Position numbers and translations under genes: made by a program. The notes under the pieces are model-generated. The model did not search any database, was not told where the DNA came from, and was given only the letters and a program-made list of their open reading frames with translations. From positions 124,001 to 188,000 of the forward strand of contig NTMA01000018.1 of the NCBI GenBank assembly GCA_002917075.1: DNA of 64,000 bases. Direction: 5' to 3'. Origin of the DNA: Hawksworthiomyces lignivorus. Its lineage: Eukaryota; Ascomycota; Sordariomycetes; Ophiostomatales; Ophiostomataceae. Positions 9,657 through 20,607 of the stretch are shown here, one piece after another (the stretch's first letter is position 1; the number at the start of each line of letters is the position of its first letter).

Positions 9657-11803
9657 ATGTCGTTTTTGGATCGTTTTTGGGCCCGCATGAGGCTGGATCA
9701 AGATATCGACTATGTAAATGTAAGCATTACGCTTCGGCCCGTGTGCCGCACGCTTGTGATATTATCTCAGCTAACAATCGGCGATAGGATCGGCTAGAAC
9801 GAGAAGACCGCATCTACGACATCCTCGACAGAATCGGATTCAATCACCGTGTTTACTGGGTTGCTGTCTTGGGTTTTCTTGCATCGAGCTGGAGTCTCAT
9901 CGCTATTACTATCGTTTCTCCAATTCTGTATTATGTGTACACGCCAGACCTCAGCGACGATCCAAGTCTGGACTTGGACATGGTCACACTCTCAGCAACA
10001 TGCCTTGGCATGGTATCGTTCGGCCACTTGGCTGATAGATTGGGCAGGAGCGCGTGGTACGGCTTTGAGCTTGCTATTGTGCTCTGCTCTATTGGCGGGG
10101 CCGCCTTCGCGTCGGATGGCTTCATGACCCATGCGGCAAACCAGCTCGGGTTCAAGAGCTCGATGAACATCTACACCGCTTTGATCTGCTGGCGCTTCGG
10201 CTTGGGTCTGGGTATTGGCGCTGAATACCCAATGTCAAGTATAATCGCAGCAGAATTCGCTTCTACGAGGTGGCGAGCGACTACGCTGGTTCTTATCTTC
10301 CTGGCTCAGCCTGTAGGGCGCCTCCTAGCCTACGGAATCGGACTCGGGGCCATGAAGGGACTCAGTCAAGGCATCGACCTGACTTCATCCGACGATACGG
10401 ATGATATGATACAAATGGATAAGGTCTGGCGTCTGATCCTCGCGCTGGCCGGCATACCAGCCATATTCGCAATTGGTTTGCGTCTGTTTATCCCAGAGAC
10501 ACCACGCTTCTACTCTGCTGTTCTTCGAGACATGAAAAAGGCAAAATCAGTGGTCGTTTCGATGTCGCCTGCCCTGCTGAGCAACCAGCCCGGCAACAAC
10601 AACAACCAGCCCGGAAACAATGTCGAGCCCGGCAACAATGCCCAGCCTAGAAACAATGCCCAGCCTGGAAACAATGCCCAGCCCGGCAATAGCAACCAGC
10701 CTGGAAACAACAACCAGCCTGGAAACAACAACCAGCCTGGAAATAACAACCAGCAGGGAAACAATGAGCAGGAGGAGATTGCTCTGGGAAGAACAGATTC
10801 GTGGTGGTCGAACGCCCGCGTGTACTTCTTTGGCATATCGCAAGGCTGGAAGCGGCTGCTGGCCATCTCGTTGCAGTGGTTGCTAACCGACATCGTAGAG
10901 TATGGAACCGGCCTGGACAACCCGGGAACCCTGGCGGCACTCTGGTTGCATGAAAAACCTACGGACTCGACACCGCTGCAGATATGGAATGCTGATCCCG
11001 CGTACCCGCAAGCTACGATCAATCAAACTGTCGAGAATAGCCTGACCCGGACCCTGAAGCTCACCTCAGCCGTTGCCGTCGTGGGAACTGTTGTAGCAAT
11101 GTTCCTCGTGAGCTACCTTACTCGCAGAACGCACTACGCCTCGACGTCGCTCATCCTTTCGCTGCTGTTTGCCGCCACCGCCATCTCCGTATCGCAGACG
11201 TACGCCACGCCGTCGCACATTGTGAGCATGGTCTTTTACGCATTCACGCAGTTCATGTTTAATGTGGGACCCAACACCATTACTTTCGTGGTAGCTGCAG
11301 AGGCGTTTCCAACGGAATTCAGAGGTACATGTTACGGTATTTCTGCGGCAATGGGCAAAATTGGCGCCATCATCATCCGGCCGGTGATCAGCAGCTCCGG
11401 CACGGACCAAAATGGCCTGGTGAGAATATTTTCCATCTTTGCGGCGATTACATTCTTCATGGCGCTGCTGGCATTGTTTCCACCATTCGGGATTGGTCTG
11501 CCAAACGTTCACGATACCACAGATAGACCGTGGTCGATCATCCCCCATCGAAAGGTAGACAAGAGTCTGGAGGCGATCTCGCCTTGGCCTCTGCCAGCAG
11601 AGGCGCGTGATGGGGAATGGCTAGATCTACAGCCGATCACGAATGGCCAAGTGCCGCAGCCAGCACAAAATCCCCCACCACGGCAGAAGGGCGAGAATGA
11701 CCCACAGCAGGAGAGCGAGAATGACCTCGCATACAAAGGCATCTCCTTGGGGGACCCGGCTGTGCCAGAAAATGCGTCAGGGACACAAGTAAGGTATTTA
11801 TAA
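9657..11803 (+). CDS. MFS phosphate-transporter-like permease with QPGNN-repeat loop
   Basis: It encodes 692 residues in two exons (9657-9719 and 9788-11803; 68-bp intron with branch GCTAAC). The order of membrane segments resembles the inorganic phosphate:H+ symporter group (Pho84-type, TC 2.A.1.9) and related glycerophosphodiester permeases. Visible signs are a cytosolic N-terminus, FGHLADRLGR after TM2 (motif A), GIGAEYPMSSIIAAEFASTRWR (the family GGDYPLS motif with Ala-Glu replacing Gly-Asp) and a PETPRFY block after TM6. The TM6-TM7 cytosolic loop holds about 60 residues of QPGNN-like repeats (residues about 287-347). The second half has the usual EAFPTEFRGTCYGISAAMGK signature. The C-terminal tail is long, polar and Gln/Pro-rich. 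It is probably a plasma-membrane transporter. The substrate is uncertain because the acidic residues of the canonical phosphate site are not all preserved. Confidence 0.8.
10583..10765 (+). repeat. Degenerate 18-bp tandem repeat coding for (N/A)QPGNN units
   Basis: About ten units of 18 bp (one of 21 bp) encode NQPGNN, AQPGNN, VEPGNN, AQPRNN and NQQGNN variants in the central cytosolic loop of the permease. The reading frame is kept throughout and units near the 3' end are more uniform, consistent with slippage-driven expansion. Confidence 0.9.
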
Positions 11804-12409
11804 ATGTTGCTTCCGTACCAAATGCCACTCTTCTTTGCCTTCTCTACAAAGTCTCCTGCAAATCGAAAGTCAGAATATGAGTTCAAATTATTAAATGGTC
11901 CACTTCCCAAGTACAACGTAGTTGACGGCCTAATTATGTCGTTCCTGTTACGTCCTCACACTTGAAGCGTTAAGTCGCGGCCTAGGAGCGGAAATTAGCA
12001 TTATGTAGGGTTTGGATCGCAAAGACGGGGGGGAACTCGTATGCGCGTATGTTTCGTTGCGCAGGAAGAGCGAGTCAATCTTGACGGTTTCTGGGAACGT
12101 GGCGGCCAATGCCGGTGGCACGTAATGTAGTGCTGCTGCTGCTACGATAAGTGCACGCAGGATACGGAAGCCATGCTTTTGCTTTGTTTTACGTTTACTG
12201 ATGTCAACGCGTTTAATCTAGCCAACATGTTCACACGGCTAAAGAGGTGATTGAAGAGTTAATGCTAAAACAAGATCAATAACATTCAATAATTGTAGGA
12301 ACAATTTACCTTACATAAGAATCAGAATAAATTAATTGTTAGTGAGGAAACGGAGATGGGTAAGTAGAGGGGAAAAGCCAAATGTAACTGTATGCGTAGG
12401 CTTAATTTC

Positions 12410-12443
<34 letters not shown>

Positions 12444-13728
12444 AGGAAATGCCAAGGCCCTGTCTATTAAGTAAAAGCAGAACAAAATCTTCTAATGAAA
12501 GATTCTCTGAATCCTTGGGCGAGGGATTGCGTAGATCTGGTGCCTAGGGGGTCAGAAAATGCGGATGAACGTGTAAGGCTTAAGTAGGGACGCAGCACCT
12601 GGTGCGCCCTACCAAAAACGGCTACCCAAAGGCTGCATCTAGTAGTAACTATGTCCTTAGGTACTTAGGTAGGCAAGATGCCAAATATGGCATCGGCCGA
12701 TGTAATCGTCACTCATTTGATGCGGTAAAACGGCTCCCCCTAGTTACACCACTAAATTACTCTACTAAAATGAGAGACAGCAAAATCCTAAAAGAAGCAA
12801 CTAATTAATTAAAGCATTACTCCAATGTATTGCATTCCTTACTGTGGCATTTCTTTCTAACTGTCTGTTTAGTCACCTTGATTCGTTGAAGGCGACTTGG
12901 CAGTTAACCGGTAAGTGTTGCTTGTTGTTCAAATACGCACTGCTGTATCCTGTAAACGTAGGTGTAACTTCCGCACGCTGTACCGAGAGAGGTGCTGACG
13001 ACGGTAATTTGCTGGTAGCATTAGGGGAAGTCTGTTTATGCTTGTAATCTCTAAGTACTTATAACAATTTCGCCCACCTTTGAATGTAACCTTCATCAAT
13101 GAATAGAGAACCTCCAGCCACGAATGAGATCTACCCTCTGCTAAGTACGCAGCCTTAATGACATGAGAGCAGCAATGGTCGCCTTCTCTTCTACCACGGC
13201 CTTAACTTGTGGCGAATTAATTTTCATAGGCGTGTTCTGCATGTAATTCTATAATTTTAAATACAGTAATACAAGTTCCCGATCTCTGCAGTGTCTCCTG
13301 CATACGACGTAAAATAAAATTAAAATGACAGTTGTGTTCACCGCTGATCGATCCGCCTACGTGGTTGACTGCTGCCGTGCGTCATTGCCAGGCAACACAT
13401 ATGCCGGTACTTGGATTCTAGACTGAGATTAAAATAAGCTTCCTGAAGGATAGTTTCTCGGCTCATTTCTATTTATCGCCAACTAGCAGACTTCTGACAA
13501 TAAGCGGGGGAATCGGGCCATCTAGGAATCCTTCAAGCCAACCGTCCCCATTATTTTACCGGCGGCGCAGTAGATCCTCGAACAGTCGTTATGGCGCCTT
13601 GCATCCCCCGACTACATAAGTCAAGACTTGGTGTGCAAATATTTTCTCATAGCCAGAACTCTTAATGAGCTGCCACTCTCAGCACACTTCCAAACCGACT
13701 TAGACAACCCAGTTCTTAACACATAGCC
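11804..13728. other. Intergenic, no gene seen
   Basis: 1.9 kb of non-coding sequence with a run of 31 A at 12411-12441 and a CTTAGGTACTTAGGTAGG word near 12656-12673. No frame with gene-like structure is seen. Confidence 0.55.
12411..12441 (+). repeat. A31 homopolymer
   Basis: Thirty-one consecutive A in intergenic DNA. It could be a retroposition scar or simple slippage, and no target-site duplication was recognised around it. Confidence 0.9.
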
Positions 13729-14695
13729 ATGCCGACAACGACATCCCTCTCAGGTTATAGCCTAATCAACGTGGGCCCGTTGACAACAACATTCACCGCA
13801 CCGGCGTCATGCGCTACGGGCCGGATCGCACTTGGCCTGACGGATGCGCCATCTATTATTGAATGGAATGCTCAATGCAACTACATAGCGCCGGCGGACT
13901 GTAATCCCGATGGTTCTGCATACCAGTCTATCCTATCGTCCGCCCTCAGAAGCAACAATCCTCGTGACCGCGAGATTGTCATCTATCATTCACCAGGAGT
14001 AGTCTGCCCCTCCGGCTGGGCCACCATAGGAGCCGCTGCGAAGCTCAATGAGACGGCAACTAGTCTCTCGGGGATATTCAATCTGCCCGAAGAGATTGCT
14101 ACTCAAACTCCGCTATATGTGCCTCAAGTGCCGGGGCACTACGTGCTCGCAGATGCTCTGAAGCCTGGAGAGACCGCCTACGCCTGCTGCCCCAGGTTCG
14201 CACCTAGCCCCATCTCAGAGGGCTATGCTATTCTGGCGTCTCTGCAAGCTGGGCAATAAAAGCTGACGGGGCCTCTTTAGTTCTTTTACGACCGCTGTAG
14301 GCGGCGGGTGCTATTCAACACTCCCTAGCTCGGTTTACACTCCGACTGGAGGCTGCGTGGAATTCATCCCCCCTGACGACGAAGGCATGCTGACCGGCAC
14401 GTGGACTGTCGCTGGTAAGACGGTTTCTGCTGTCCTGGGAACTATAACTGCGACATCTCCCATATCAACCGAGATGACTTCATTTGCGCCCTCGGACGCA
14501 TCCGAGTTCGTCGGCGTGGCGGTCGCACCGATGACCTTGCTTGTTCACCAGGCGTCCGACACGGCAGCAGCCTCATCTGCGCCCCCAACCTCGACAGCCA
14601 AGGCAAATGCAGCTGGTTCCATCAGAGGTTGTAAGAAATTTTTGGGCATTGGGGCCATGTGTTGCGCCGCTCTCGTTCTAGGGGTTTTACTATGA
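13729..14695 (+). CDS. Cysteine-rich cell-surface protein, paralog A (short C-terminal anchor)
   Basis: It encodes 293 residues in two exons (13729-14195 and 14281-14695; 85-bp intron, branch AGCTGAC). The N-terminal region is Thr/Ser-rich and lacks a classical signal peptide. The ectodomain has paired cysteines in blocks ASCATG, NAQCNYIAPADC, VVCPSGWATIG, ACCPS, GGGCYST and GGCVEF, the pattern of a common but functionally unassigned group of fungal surface proteins. A Ser/Thr/Ala-rich stalk leads to a C-terminal hydrophobic segment (FLGIGAMCCAALVLGVLL) that ends the protein, as in a GPI signal or tail anchor. The phase-2 intron falls in the Ser codon directly after Cys-Cys-Pro, exactly as in the gene at 17883-18897. 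The donor GTTCGC is weak, but the phase and the branch point support it. Confidence 0.75.
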
Positions 14696-14952
14696 TCGCG
14701 ACGGACCGCTCAGCCTTGGTAAACGAACGGCAAGAGTTATTCAGCGCACCACACAACAACACGTTCAGAGTAATACTAGTCATACTCGTCTTATCATTTC
14801 AATATTATATCTTCCGCCATTTAATAGATGAGTCCAGTAATTATGCAACCTATGCTTGAAACCATTCCCCAAAAAGTCCATATTTGCTTCTGGCGCCGAT
14901 TCTTTTTTTAAAAAAAAAATTGAACAGAAGATATTTCTTTCGCCATTCCTCC

Positions 14953-16579
14953 TCAAGGCCACATTCCCTCAGGGTTGATATTGGGGTGGCGCCCCACCAC
15001 TGCGCTCAGGTTGTCGCGGTACTCGTCGCCCAGCTCGTCCGTCACCTGCGAGGGCCCGGCCTCGGGCAGCGTGCCGCGCCGCAGCGCCAGCGCCCAGCTG
15101 AAGCTGCTGCGTACGAACCCGTAGAACCACGAGCTGTGCACGAGCACGTCGAAGTCAACGAGTGCCTGCTGGTCCCACGTGAGGGACCGCAGGACCGCCA
15201 GCTCGGCGGCGTCTAGCAGGTCCTCCTTTTCAAACACCTGCAGGCCGCCGCCCGCCTTTGCGGCGTCCGCGCGGAAGAGCGCGGCGTGCTCGGCCGAGCC
15301 GGTCGCCAGGTAGATGGTCGACATGCCGCGCTGCTGGGCCTCGGCGAGGAAGAAGGGCGCCTGAGCCTCGTAGCCGGGCCAGCCGGCCTTGGCGGCGTCG
15401 GCGGCCACGCGCATGTGGACGCCCATGAAAGCGTTGGTGGCGAGGCGGCCGGGGCCGAGGTGGTTTGTCCGAGAAGACGATGACGCCTCCAGCCCCTCAG
15501 CCGGCAGGAGAATCGGGTCGGCTACCACCGGACGCCCCAGCTTCTGCTCTAGGCTCCATAGCGCCGTGGCCGCCAGCCGCCGCGTCACAACAGGGGAGCG
15601 GAACAGCCGCGGAAAGGCGCTGCCGAAGGCGGGCGTATTGGACGCAGCCTCGCGGTTCCATTGGGCGAGCACCATGGCCTGCCGCACGCGGACAGGTGCG
15701 GCGGCCGACACGTTGGGCGCCGTCCTGTCCAGCCAGGCGTCGAAGGCTTCGCGCCAGCCCGTCGGGTCGACAAGCAGGTACTTGCGCATGGGAAATACCT
15801 TTACGTTGACCGGATTCAGGTGCGGGGACCGGTCGGAGGTCGGCGGCGGCAGGTCCGGGACCTCAGCGTCCGAGACGACAGCGCGCATCTGCGGGCAGAC
15901 CTGGCTCCAAGACTCAAGAAAATAGTCAACGTCAAAGAGGTACGACAAGTCGATGGAGTTCTCTGTGCTACCGAGGTCGATAAGATCATCGCCACGGGCG
16001 CCGATAGACGGGAGGATAATGGTTGTGGCTAAAAAAGAAATGGAGGTTTCAGTCAGCGTTCAGAGGGAAGGAAAGCGAAACAGAACAGTAAAGAAAGAGA
16101 CTAGACAAGACAAACAAACCTCCTGCTTCCATCGCATAGCGAACGCAGTTTATCCACATATTGCCAACATTCCCGATGCCACCCACAACCGTGTCGCAAT
16201 GCCATGTCAACCCTTCCTGGAACTGCGTCCGGTCGCATTTGTCGCGGATGGGCTCCGGATCTAGCAAGCCCTCAACCGGGTTCCTCAAGACCGCATCTAT
16301 GTATTCCTCTTTAGACAATCGTCTGCGCGAGGGCTGCGAATTCTCGGAAGGCAACCAGGCGGAAATAAGATGACGGCCGCTTGAGTAGTTCAGCACAGCA
16401 CAGAGCAAGAACAACCCGAGGGCGGTGGAGACTAGGAGGCGTGCGAAGCGGGAACGCCGCCAGAAGTTCTCGGGCAGAAACGTGGAAGCTATTCTTGTTT
16501 TGCCTGTCGTTAAAGATGTATATGAAATCTGGTCGATGACAGATGCCCGAAGTACAGCGATGTGGTGGCCAAAGATCAT
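14953..16579 (-). CDS. Putative type II membrane glycosyltransferase (O-fucosyltransferase-like)
   Basis: It encodes 511 residues in two exons (16579-16120 and 16028-14953; 91-bp intron with branch CTGAC). A short cytosolic N-terminus precedes one membrane anchor at about residues 46-64 (FARLLVSTALGLFLLCAVL), and a large lumenal domain follows. Its blocks match fungal proteins annotated as O-fucosyltransferase-like: YAMEAGATTIILPSIGARGDDL after the N-terminal stem, NAFMGVHMRVAADA (equivalent to the substrate-binding HLR region), and VDFDVLVHSSWFYGFVRSSFSWALA near the C-terminus. A Golgi or ER enzyme using a nucleotide sugar is the likely role, but donor and acceptor are unknown. It lies between two related Ser/Thr-rich surface proteins, which are conceivable substrates. 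The first ATG at 16579 was taken; the next in-frame ATG comes after the membrane anchor. Confidence 0.65.
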
Positions 16580-17882
16580 CTTGGATAGTGGTTATTGATG
16601 GCGTTGTCGACGTCACAGAATCAGATCGGACTAAAAGTAACAACGATGGCGGTACTCGGTACTGGACGTCCGTGAAGTTTACATGGAGAGGAAGAGATTA
16701 TAATGGAGCCCTCAAGTCACGGGAGTAGCGCCCAAGAAAAGATCAAGAGACTGCCAGAACGTCCTTGCCTTGCTCTTTTCAGGAAGAGAATAACGAGGGC
16801 GGCTGTGTCTGCTGAGGGACGGGGGAAAAGCAAGGCCGGCTTGTGTCACTACACTTTGAAGGGAGGAAATGTACACCACAAATTGAAAAAGGGGAATAAG
16901 AGAAAAGGGAATAAGAAGAAACCAGAGGAGAAGCAAGAAACAAACATAGGCTGCAGCAATAGGCTGCAGCAGGAGGCGACAGTTAGGCTATGCCCAACAT
17001 GTGCGACCATCCTCAGCAAGGGTATAAGTAGGCTTTAACGCCCACTGCAATGGCAGGATTATTTGACACCCGGCCTACGCTGTAAGAGAAATTGCCTCCT
17101 CATCGTGATGGCTTTTTTTTTTTTTTTTTTTTTTTTTCAAAGAGACAAGGGGGCTTAAGAGACGTTAGTACGCAGAGTTGCTAAATTTTGAAACGATTTA
17201 AAGCTTTAAAAGCGTCGGCCATAAGGCTAGTGTTATTTTTTTTTTTTTTTGTGTTAAGTGTAAGAACCGTGTTTTTGGTGGTGTGTTGAATAAGTCATCA
17301 AATGGTGTCGTTGTCGTTCTAACCGCGGACCACTTGAGGATGCGATATTAAGGAAGTATTCTTTTATTAGGTAGCCAGTGAGATGTTGTGAAATCACGAA
17401 ATACCCTCTCTGATGAAGCACATAAAAAATTTGTGGGGCAAAAGGAATAAATACACCACTGCCAAAGGCGCCAGTAGAAACAGTTAGCGCTTGATACAGG
17501 CATTATCAAAGTTCTACGCGCCCATATGGGGTACCTGGCGAACGGTTCTGGATATTATTGGTGGCACCCTGAAGGGTGTCATTCGGCAACCTTGTCCCAC
17601 GACCTGTGGAGCCAGACTCATCCAGATTGGTCAAGTCTACACTGTGTAGACCATAGACTCAGCTAACACGACCGTTCTCATGTGCCAACAAAGGGACGGG
17701 AGAGATACCAGAAGACAGTCCTGATGTGATTTACTGTTGTGGCATTGTTCGCTTAATGCTGCTTGTTTATTCTTTTTTTTTTTTTTTCTACTTTGGTCTC
17801 TCTATTTTTCTCTCTTATACAAAGCCTCCGTCACACTTGTCATTTCTGAGATGCTCAGCTTCCGGCAGATACGCATCACACC
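16580..17882. other. Intergenic with T-runs
   Basis: Divergent promoter region between the glycosyltransferase-like gene and surface-protein paralog B. It contains T25 at 17113-17137 and T15 at 17236-17250. No coding sequence is supported. Confidence 0.55.
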
Positions 17883-17886
17883 ATGA
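17851..17886 (+). promoter_or_regulatory. Upstream ORF overlapping the start codon of the surface-protein gene
   Basis: An ATG at 17851 opens an 11-codon reading frame. Its TGA (17884-17886) overlaps the main ATG (17883-17885) as ATGA. If the mRNA leader includes it, this is a termination-reinitiation arrangement that would lower or condition translation of the downstream protein. The transcript start is not known. Confidence 0.45.
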
Positions 17887-18897
17887 CGGCAGCCCTCACT
17901 TCCACCACGATCACCGTGGCGGGCACGCCGACAGTCTTCCTGCCGTTGACGACGCCCTGGCCGGCGGGTACCGATTGCACGTCCAACATCTATCTTCACA
18001 CGCCCGTCGTCACTCCCAACACATTCATCGCATGGGATCCGCTGTACGGTGCTGCCATGGTCGCGAGTGCCCAGACCTGTCTGCCACCACAAGTTACGGT
18101 CTGGTGGTCACAAAACTCGACGAGTCTCTACACAGCGCTGGGGCCCGACTTTCAATGTCCCAGAGCATACTCCGCCGTCCAGACGGTTGTCGTGGCGAGC
18201 TCTCTGCGCCAGACATTTTGCTGTCCGTCGTATGTTCATTTTTCTTGACTTCTCGTTTGTTAATCTTGTTTGCTCTTTGAGCGGAAATAACAGCCGTGAC
18301 TGACCTTACAGACAATACTCTCTCTTAGTCCCCCAGCCCAACATCGCCAAAGCATTCCCATCTCAGTGCATCTCCACCGTCACAAGTGGTCAGAAGTTTA
18401 CTCACCTTGTCTCCCAGGGTGAGGATGGCCAGTCCACCACCATTGAGGTTATGACCAACTCCGCCACGGTGTTTGCAATCCCTGTCAACGGCTTTGCCTT
18501 CACAACAAGCACGGCATCATCCACAGAAGCACTCTCTACAAAGACGTCCTCACCAATAACATCTGCACCCATAACAACATCCACGACCACATCCGGGTCC
18601 GCCAGCTCCAATACGGCAGCGGCCGAGTCATCGGCTACGCCAGCCGGCGTCTACGCCGGCATCGCCATCGGGGTGATTGGGGCTGTGGCCGTTATTGCTG
18701 GTGCCGTCTTCATGCTCTTTTGGCGGAGGTGGCGGAAGCAAGCGGCCAAAAGATACGAGGTTCACGCTGACACCGTTGCCAGTGAATCGCCTAAGCCGCT
18801 GTATGACCCGAAAATGTACAGCTCGGAACTCGATGGTTCAGAAATCATTAGATCTGATATCTATGAACTACCGGGTCGGTATATACGGGGAGAATGA
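17883..18897 (+). CDS. Cysteine-rich single-pass membrane protein, paralog B (with cytosolic tail)
   Basis: It encodes 310 residues in two exons (17883-18229 and 18312-18897; 82-bp intron, GTATGT donor). The layout repeats that of the gene at 13729: a Thr-rich N-terminus without a clear signal peptide, then a cysteine ectodomain with blocks PAGTDC, AQTCLPPQ, DFQCPRAYS, TFCCPSQYS and SQCISTV. A long Ser/Thr stalk leads to a glycine/alanine-rich membrane helix (about residues 227-252) with a basic stop-transfer WRRWRKQ. The cytosolic tail has about 50 residues with Tyr/Ser/Asp-rich sites. The intron interrupts the Ser codon after Cys-Cys-Pro in phase 2, as in paralog A, which supports common ancestry. 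It has the architecture of a wall or surface sensor, but no function is demonstrated. A short upstream ORF overlaps the start codon. Confidence 0.8.
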
Positions 18898-19501
18898 TCG
18901 TAGATGAAAATATTTTCCTAACCCATTGAAAGGCATATGGTGTGTTCAAGTATATATTTTTATATTTGCTGTTCTTGTTTTGTTTCAAGGCGTTTAAACA
19001 GCGTTGTGCAACTTTTAAATGTGTCACGACGGATATACTTCACGGCCGAGAGGTGTGGACGACCAGTTATGTTTTATGAAAAGATCCAGTAATGTCAGAA
19101 ATAATACCTATTCAACAAAGAACAAGAGAAAACTATGATAAAGCCTATGTTCAAATCAGATCTCATGACCTTTGGCTGCCCAAATTCTGCTAATAAATAG
19201 ATACGCTTGGCCGTCTGTGTCTGACATCTAGTAGCTGCAGTGGCGGGGAATGCGTCGATAAGGGGCGCATCGACCAGTTATATCAAAATCCTTTGTGACA
19301 CAAGGCTCAAAAGTTGTTGAGAATACCTAATATCGAGATTGTCATGCAAAACCTGTCTCACTACCCTGCCCAAGAGAGAAGTATTAGCTGATGCCTTTTT
19401 CTCAAGATATAAGTAGGTTCTGGTTCCGCGATGCCGTCGCTATGTAACTTAATTACCAAACATAACAATTTTCTTGCGCATCTCCGTTATATCATACTAG
19501 A
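18898..19501. other. Intergenic, no gene seen
   Basis: AT-rich 3' flank of paralog B and upstream region of the 3CxxC zinc-finger remnant. No motif stands out. Confidence 0.5.
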
Positions 19502-20039
19502 ATGGCGAAAATCACAACGTCTAATAAGCCTGACCAGCAACCAAAGCCAAAGCCGGCACGGAAGCCCGTTGAGCCACAGCCGTCCACTTTTACTTATCCG
19601 ATGCTCCACCAAGGAGTTGCAGACGCAGTCTCTGGTGACCTACCCTCAGTCTGGTTCAATGAAAACGGGCAGGATGGCGATTGGCTCCAAGAGTATTCAA
19701 CTTTTGTCAGAGGAAAATTCCAATGCAACACAAAGAAATGCAAGCTGCGATGGACTCGCGGAGGTTGGAACAGTGGGAAGGTGACCATCGTCATCAGGGG
19801 TTTCGCTAACAACGGATACAACGCCATTGTCTTCAACCAAATGCTGCAAGCAGCTTGGTATCTTGAAGCTCGATAACAAATCATATATCGATCGAGTCAC
19901 GCGCAGACTGAAAGTGTGGGCAGGCGTACCAGTAGATCGGGTGCCCTACGTGCAGAAAGACACTCCACCGCACAAGTCTGAGCTGTGTGAAGGTTGCAAA
20001 CAAGGATACTGTCTAGCCAATTTGTATATTTCCGATTAA
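19502..20039 (+). pseudogene. 3CxxC-type zinc-finger protein, frameshifted
   Basis: Frame 1 from ATG 19502 gives about 114 residues of a zf-3CxxC-like domain (GKFQCNTKKCKLRW, VTIVIRGFANNGYNAIVFNQ) and then runs out of family similarity near 19842. The +1 frame continues the same domain (LGILKLDNKSYIDRVTRRLK) and ends with the conserved HKSELCEGCKQGYC block at 20039. The join is missing and the middle CxxC is reduced to a CC pair, so a small indel near 19842-19856 probably broke the gene. An alternative is a 73-bp intron (GTGACC donor at about 19782, branch GCTAAC, CAG acceptor), which would restore the frame but delete the conserved strand VTIVIRGFANNGYNA. I therefore favour a pseudogene. Related domains occur in fungal RNA-binding or regulatory proteins; the function is unknown. 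Confidence 0.55.
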
Positions 20040-20607
20040 CAAGGCCCTACAAGCATCAAGCAATTGAGAATTAGACAAGTGAGAGTCCTATTCTGAGACC
20101 TATATGCACCAAAATTCTACAATTCCCTTTATCCTACATACGTCAACTCATTTTGTATCTTATAAACAAACAGACATATCTTGTCAAGAAAAAAACAGAC
20201 TAACACCTACGTTTCCTAAGAGCGGGCGGCCAGACTCCTCGGCTCGACCTAACCGCCAAGATAACCACGGCTCCCAAAATAAAGGTAGAAGATCTAAGAT
20301 TTACGGATGGCTTGGCTAGAATGAAGATTTGATTTTGGTGGTAAATAATAAGAAACTTTCTTTCACAACTTATCTCAGAATGTCACCTGTGCTGATAGCC
20401 ATTTGTGCACAAGTATAGTATAATTAGATGTACAATATAGAAAGAACACCGAGACTAAGGTTAATTATTCCCATGTCTCCCTATAAGTTAAAATAAGATT
20501 GAATAATAGTATTATACAAGAAATAGCATAGGTGAATAAAGCCATGCCTCCTCAGACTGCTGGAGCCTCACGAGTCCTTCGCAGCTCTAGTTCTTTACTT
20601 TAGTCAC
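20040..20607. other. Intergenic, no gene seen
   Basis: AT-rich region between the 3CxxC remnant and the 3' end of the aspartic protease gene. Nothing recognisable. Confidence 0.5.

Noticed and set aside
12411..12441. Poly(A) tail of a retroposed gene or LINE
   Set aside because: No coding remnant or target-site duplication is recognisable next to the A31 run.
15389..16032. Plus-strand frames over the glycosyltransferase-like gene
   Set aside because: They are antisense shadows; the minus strand has conserved blocks and a clean intron.
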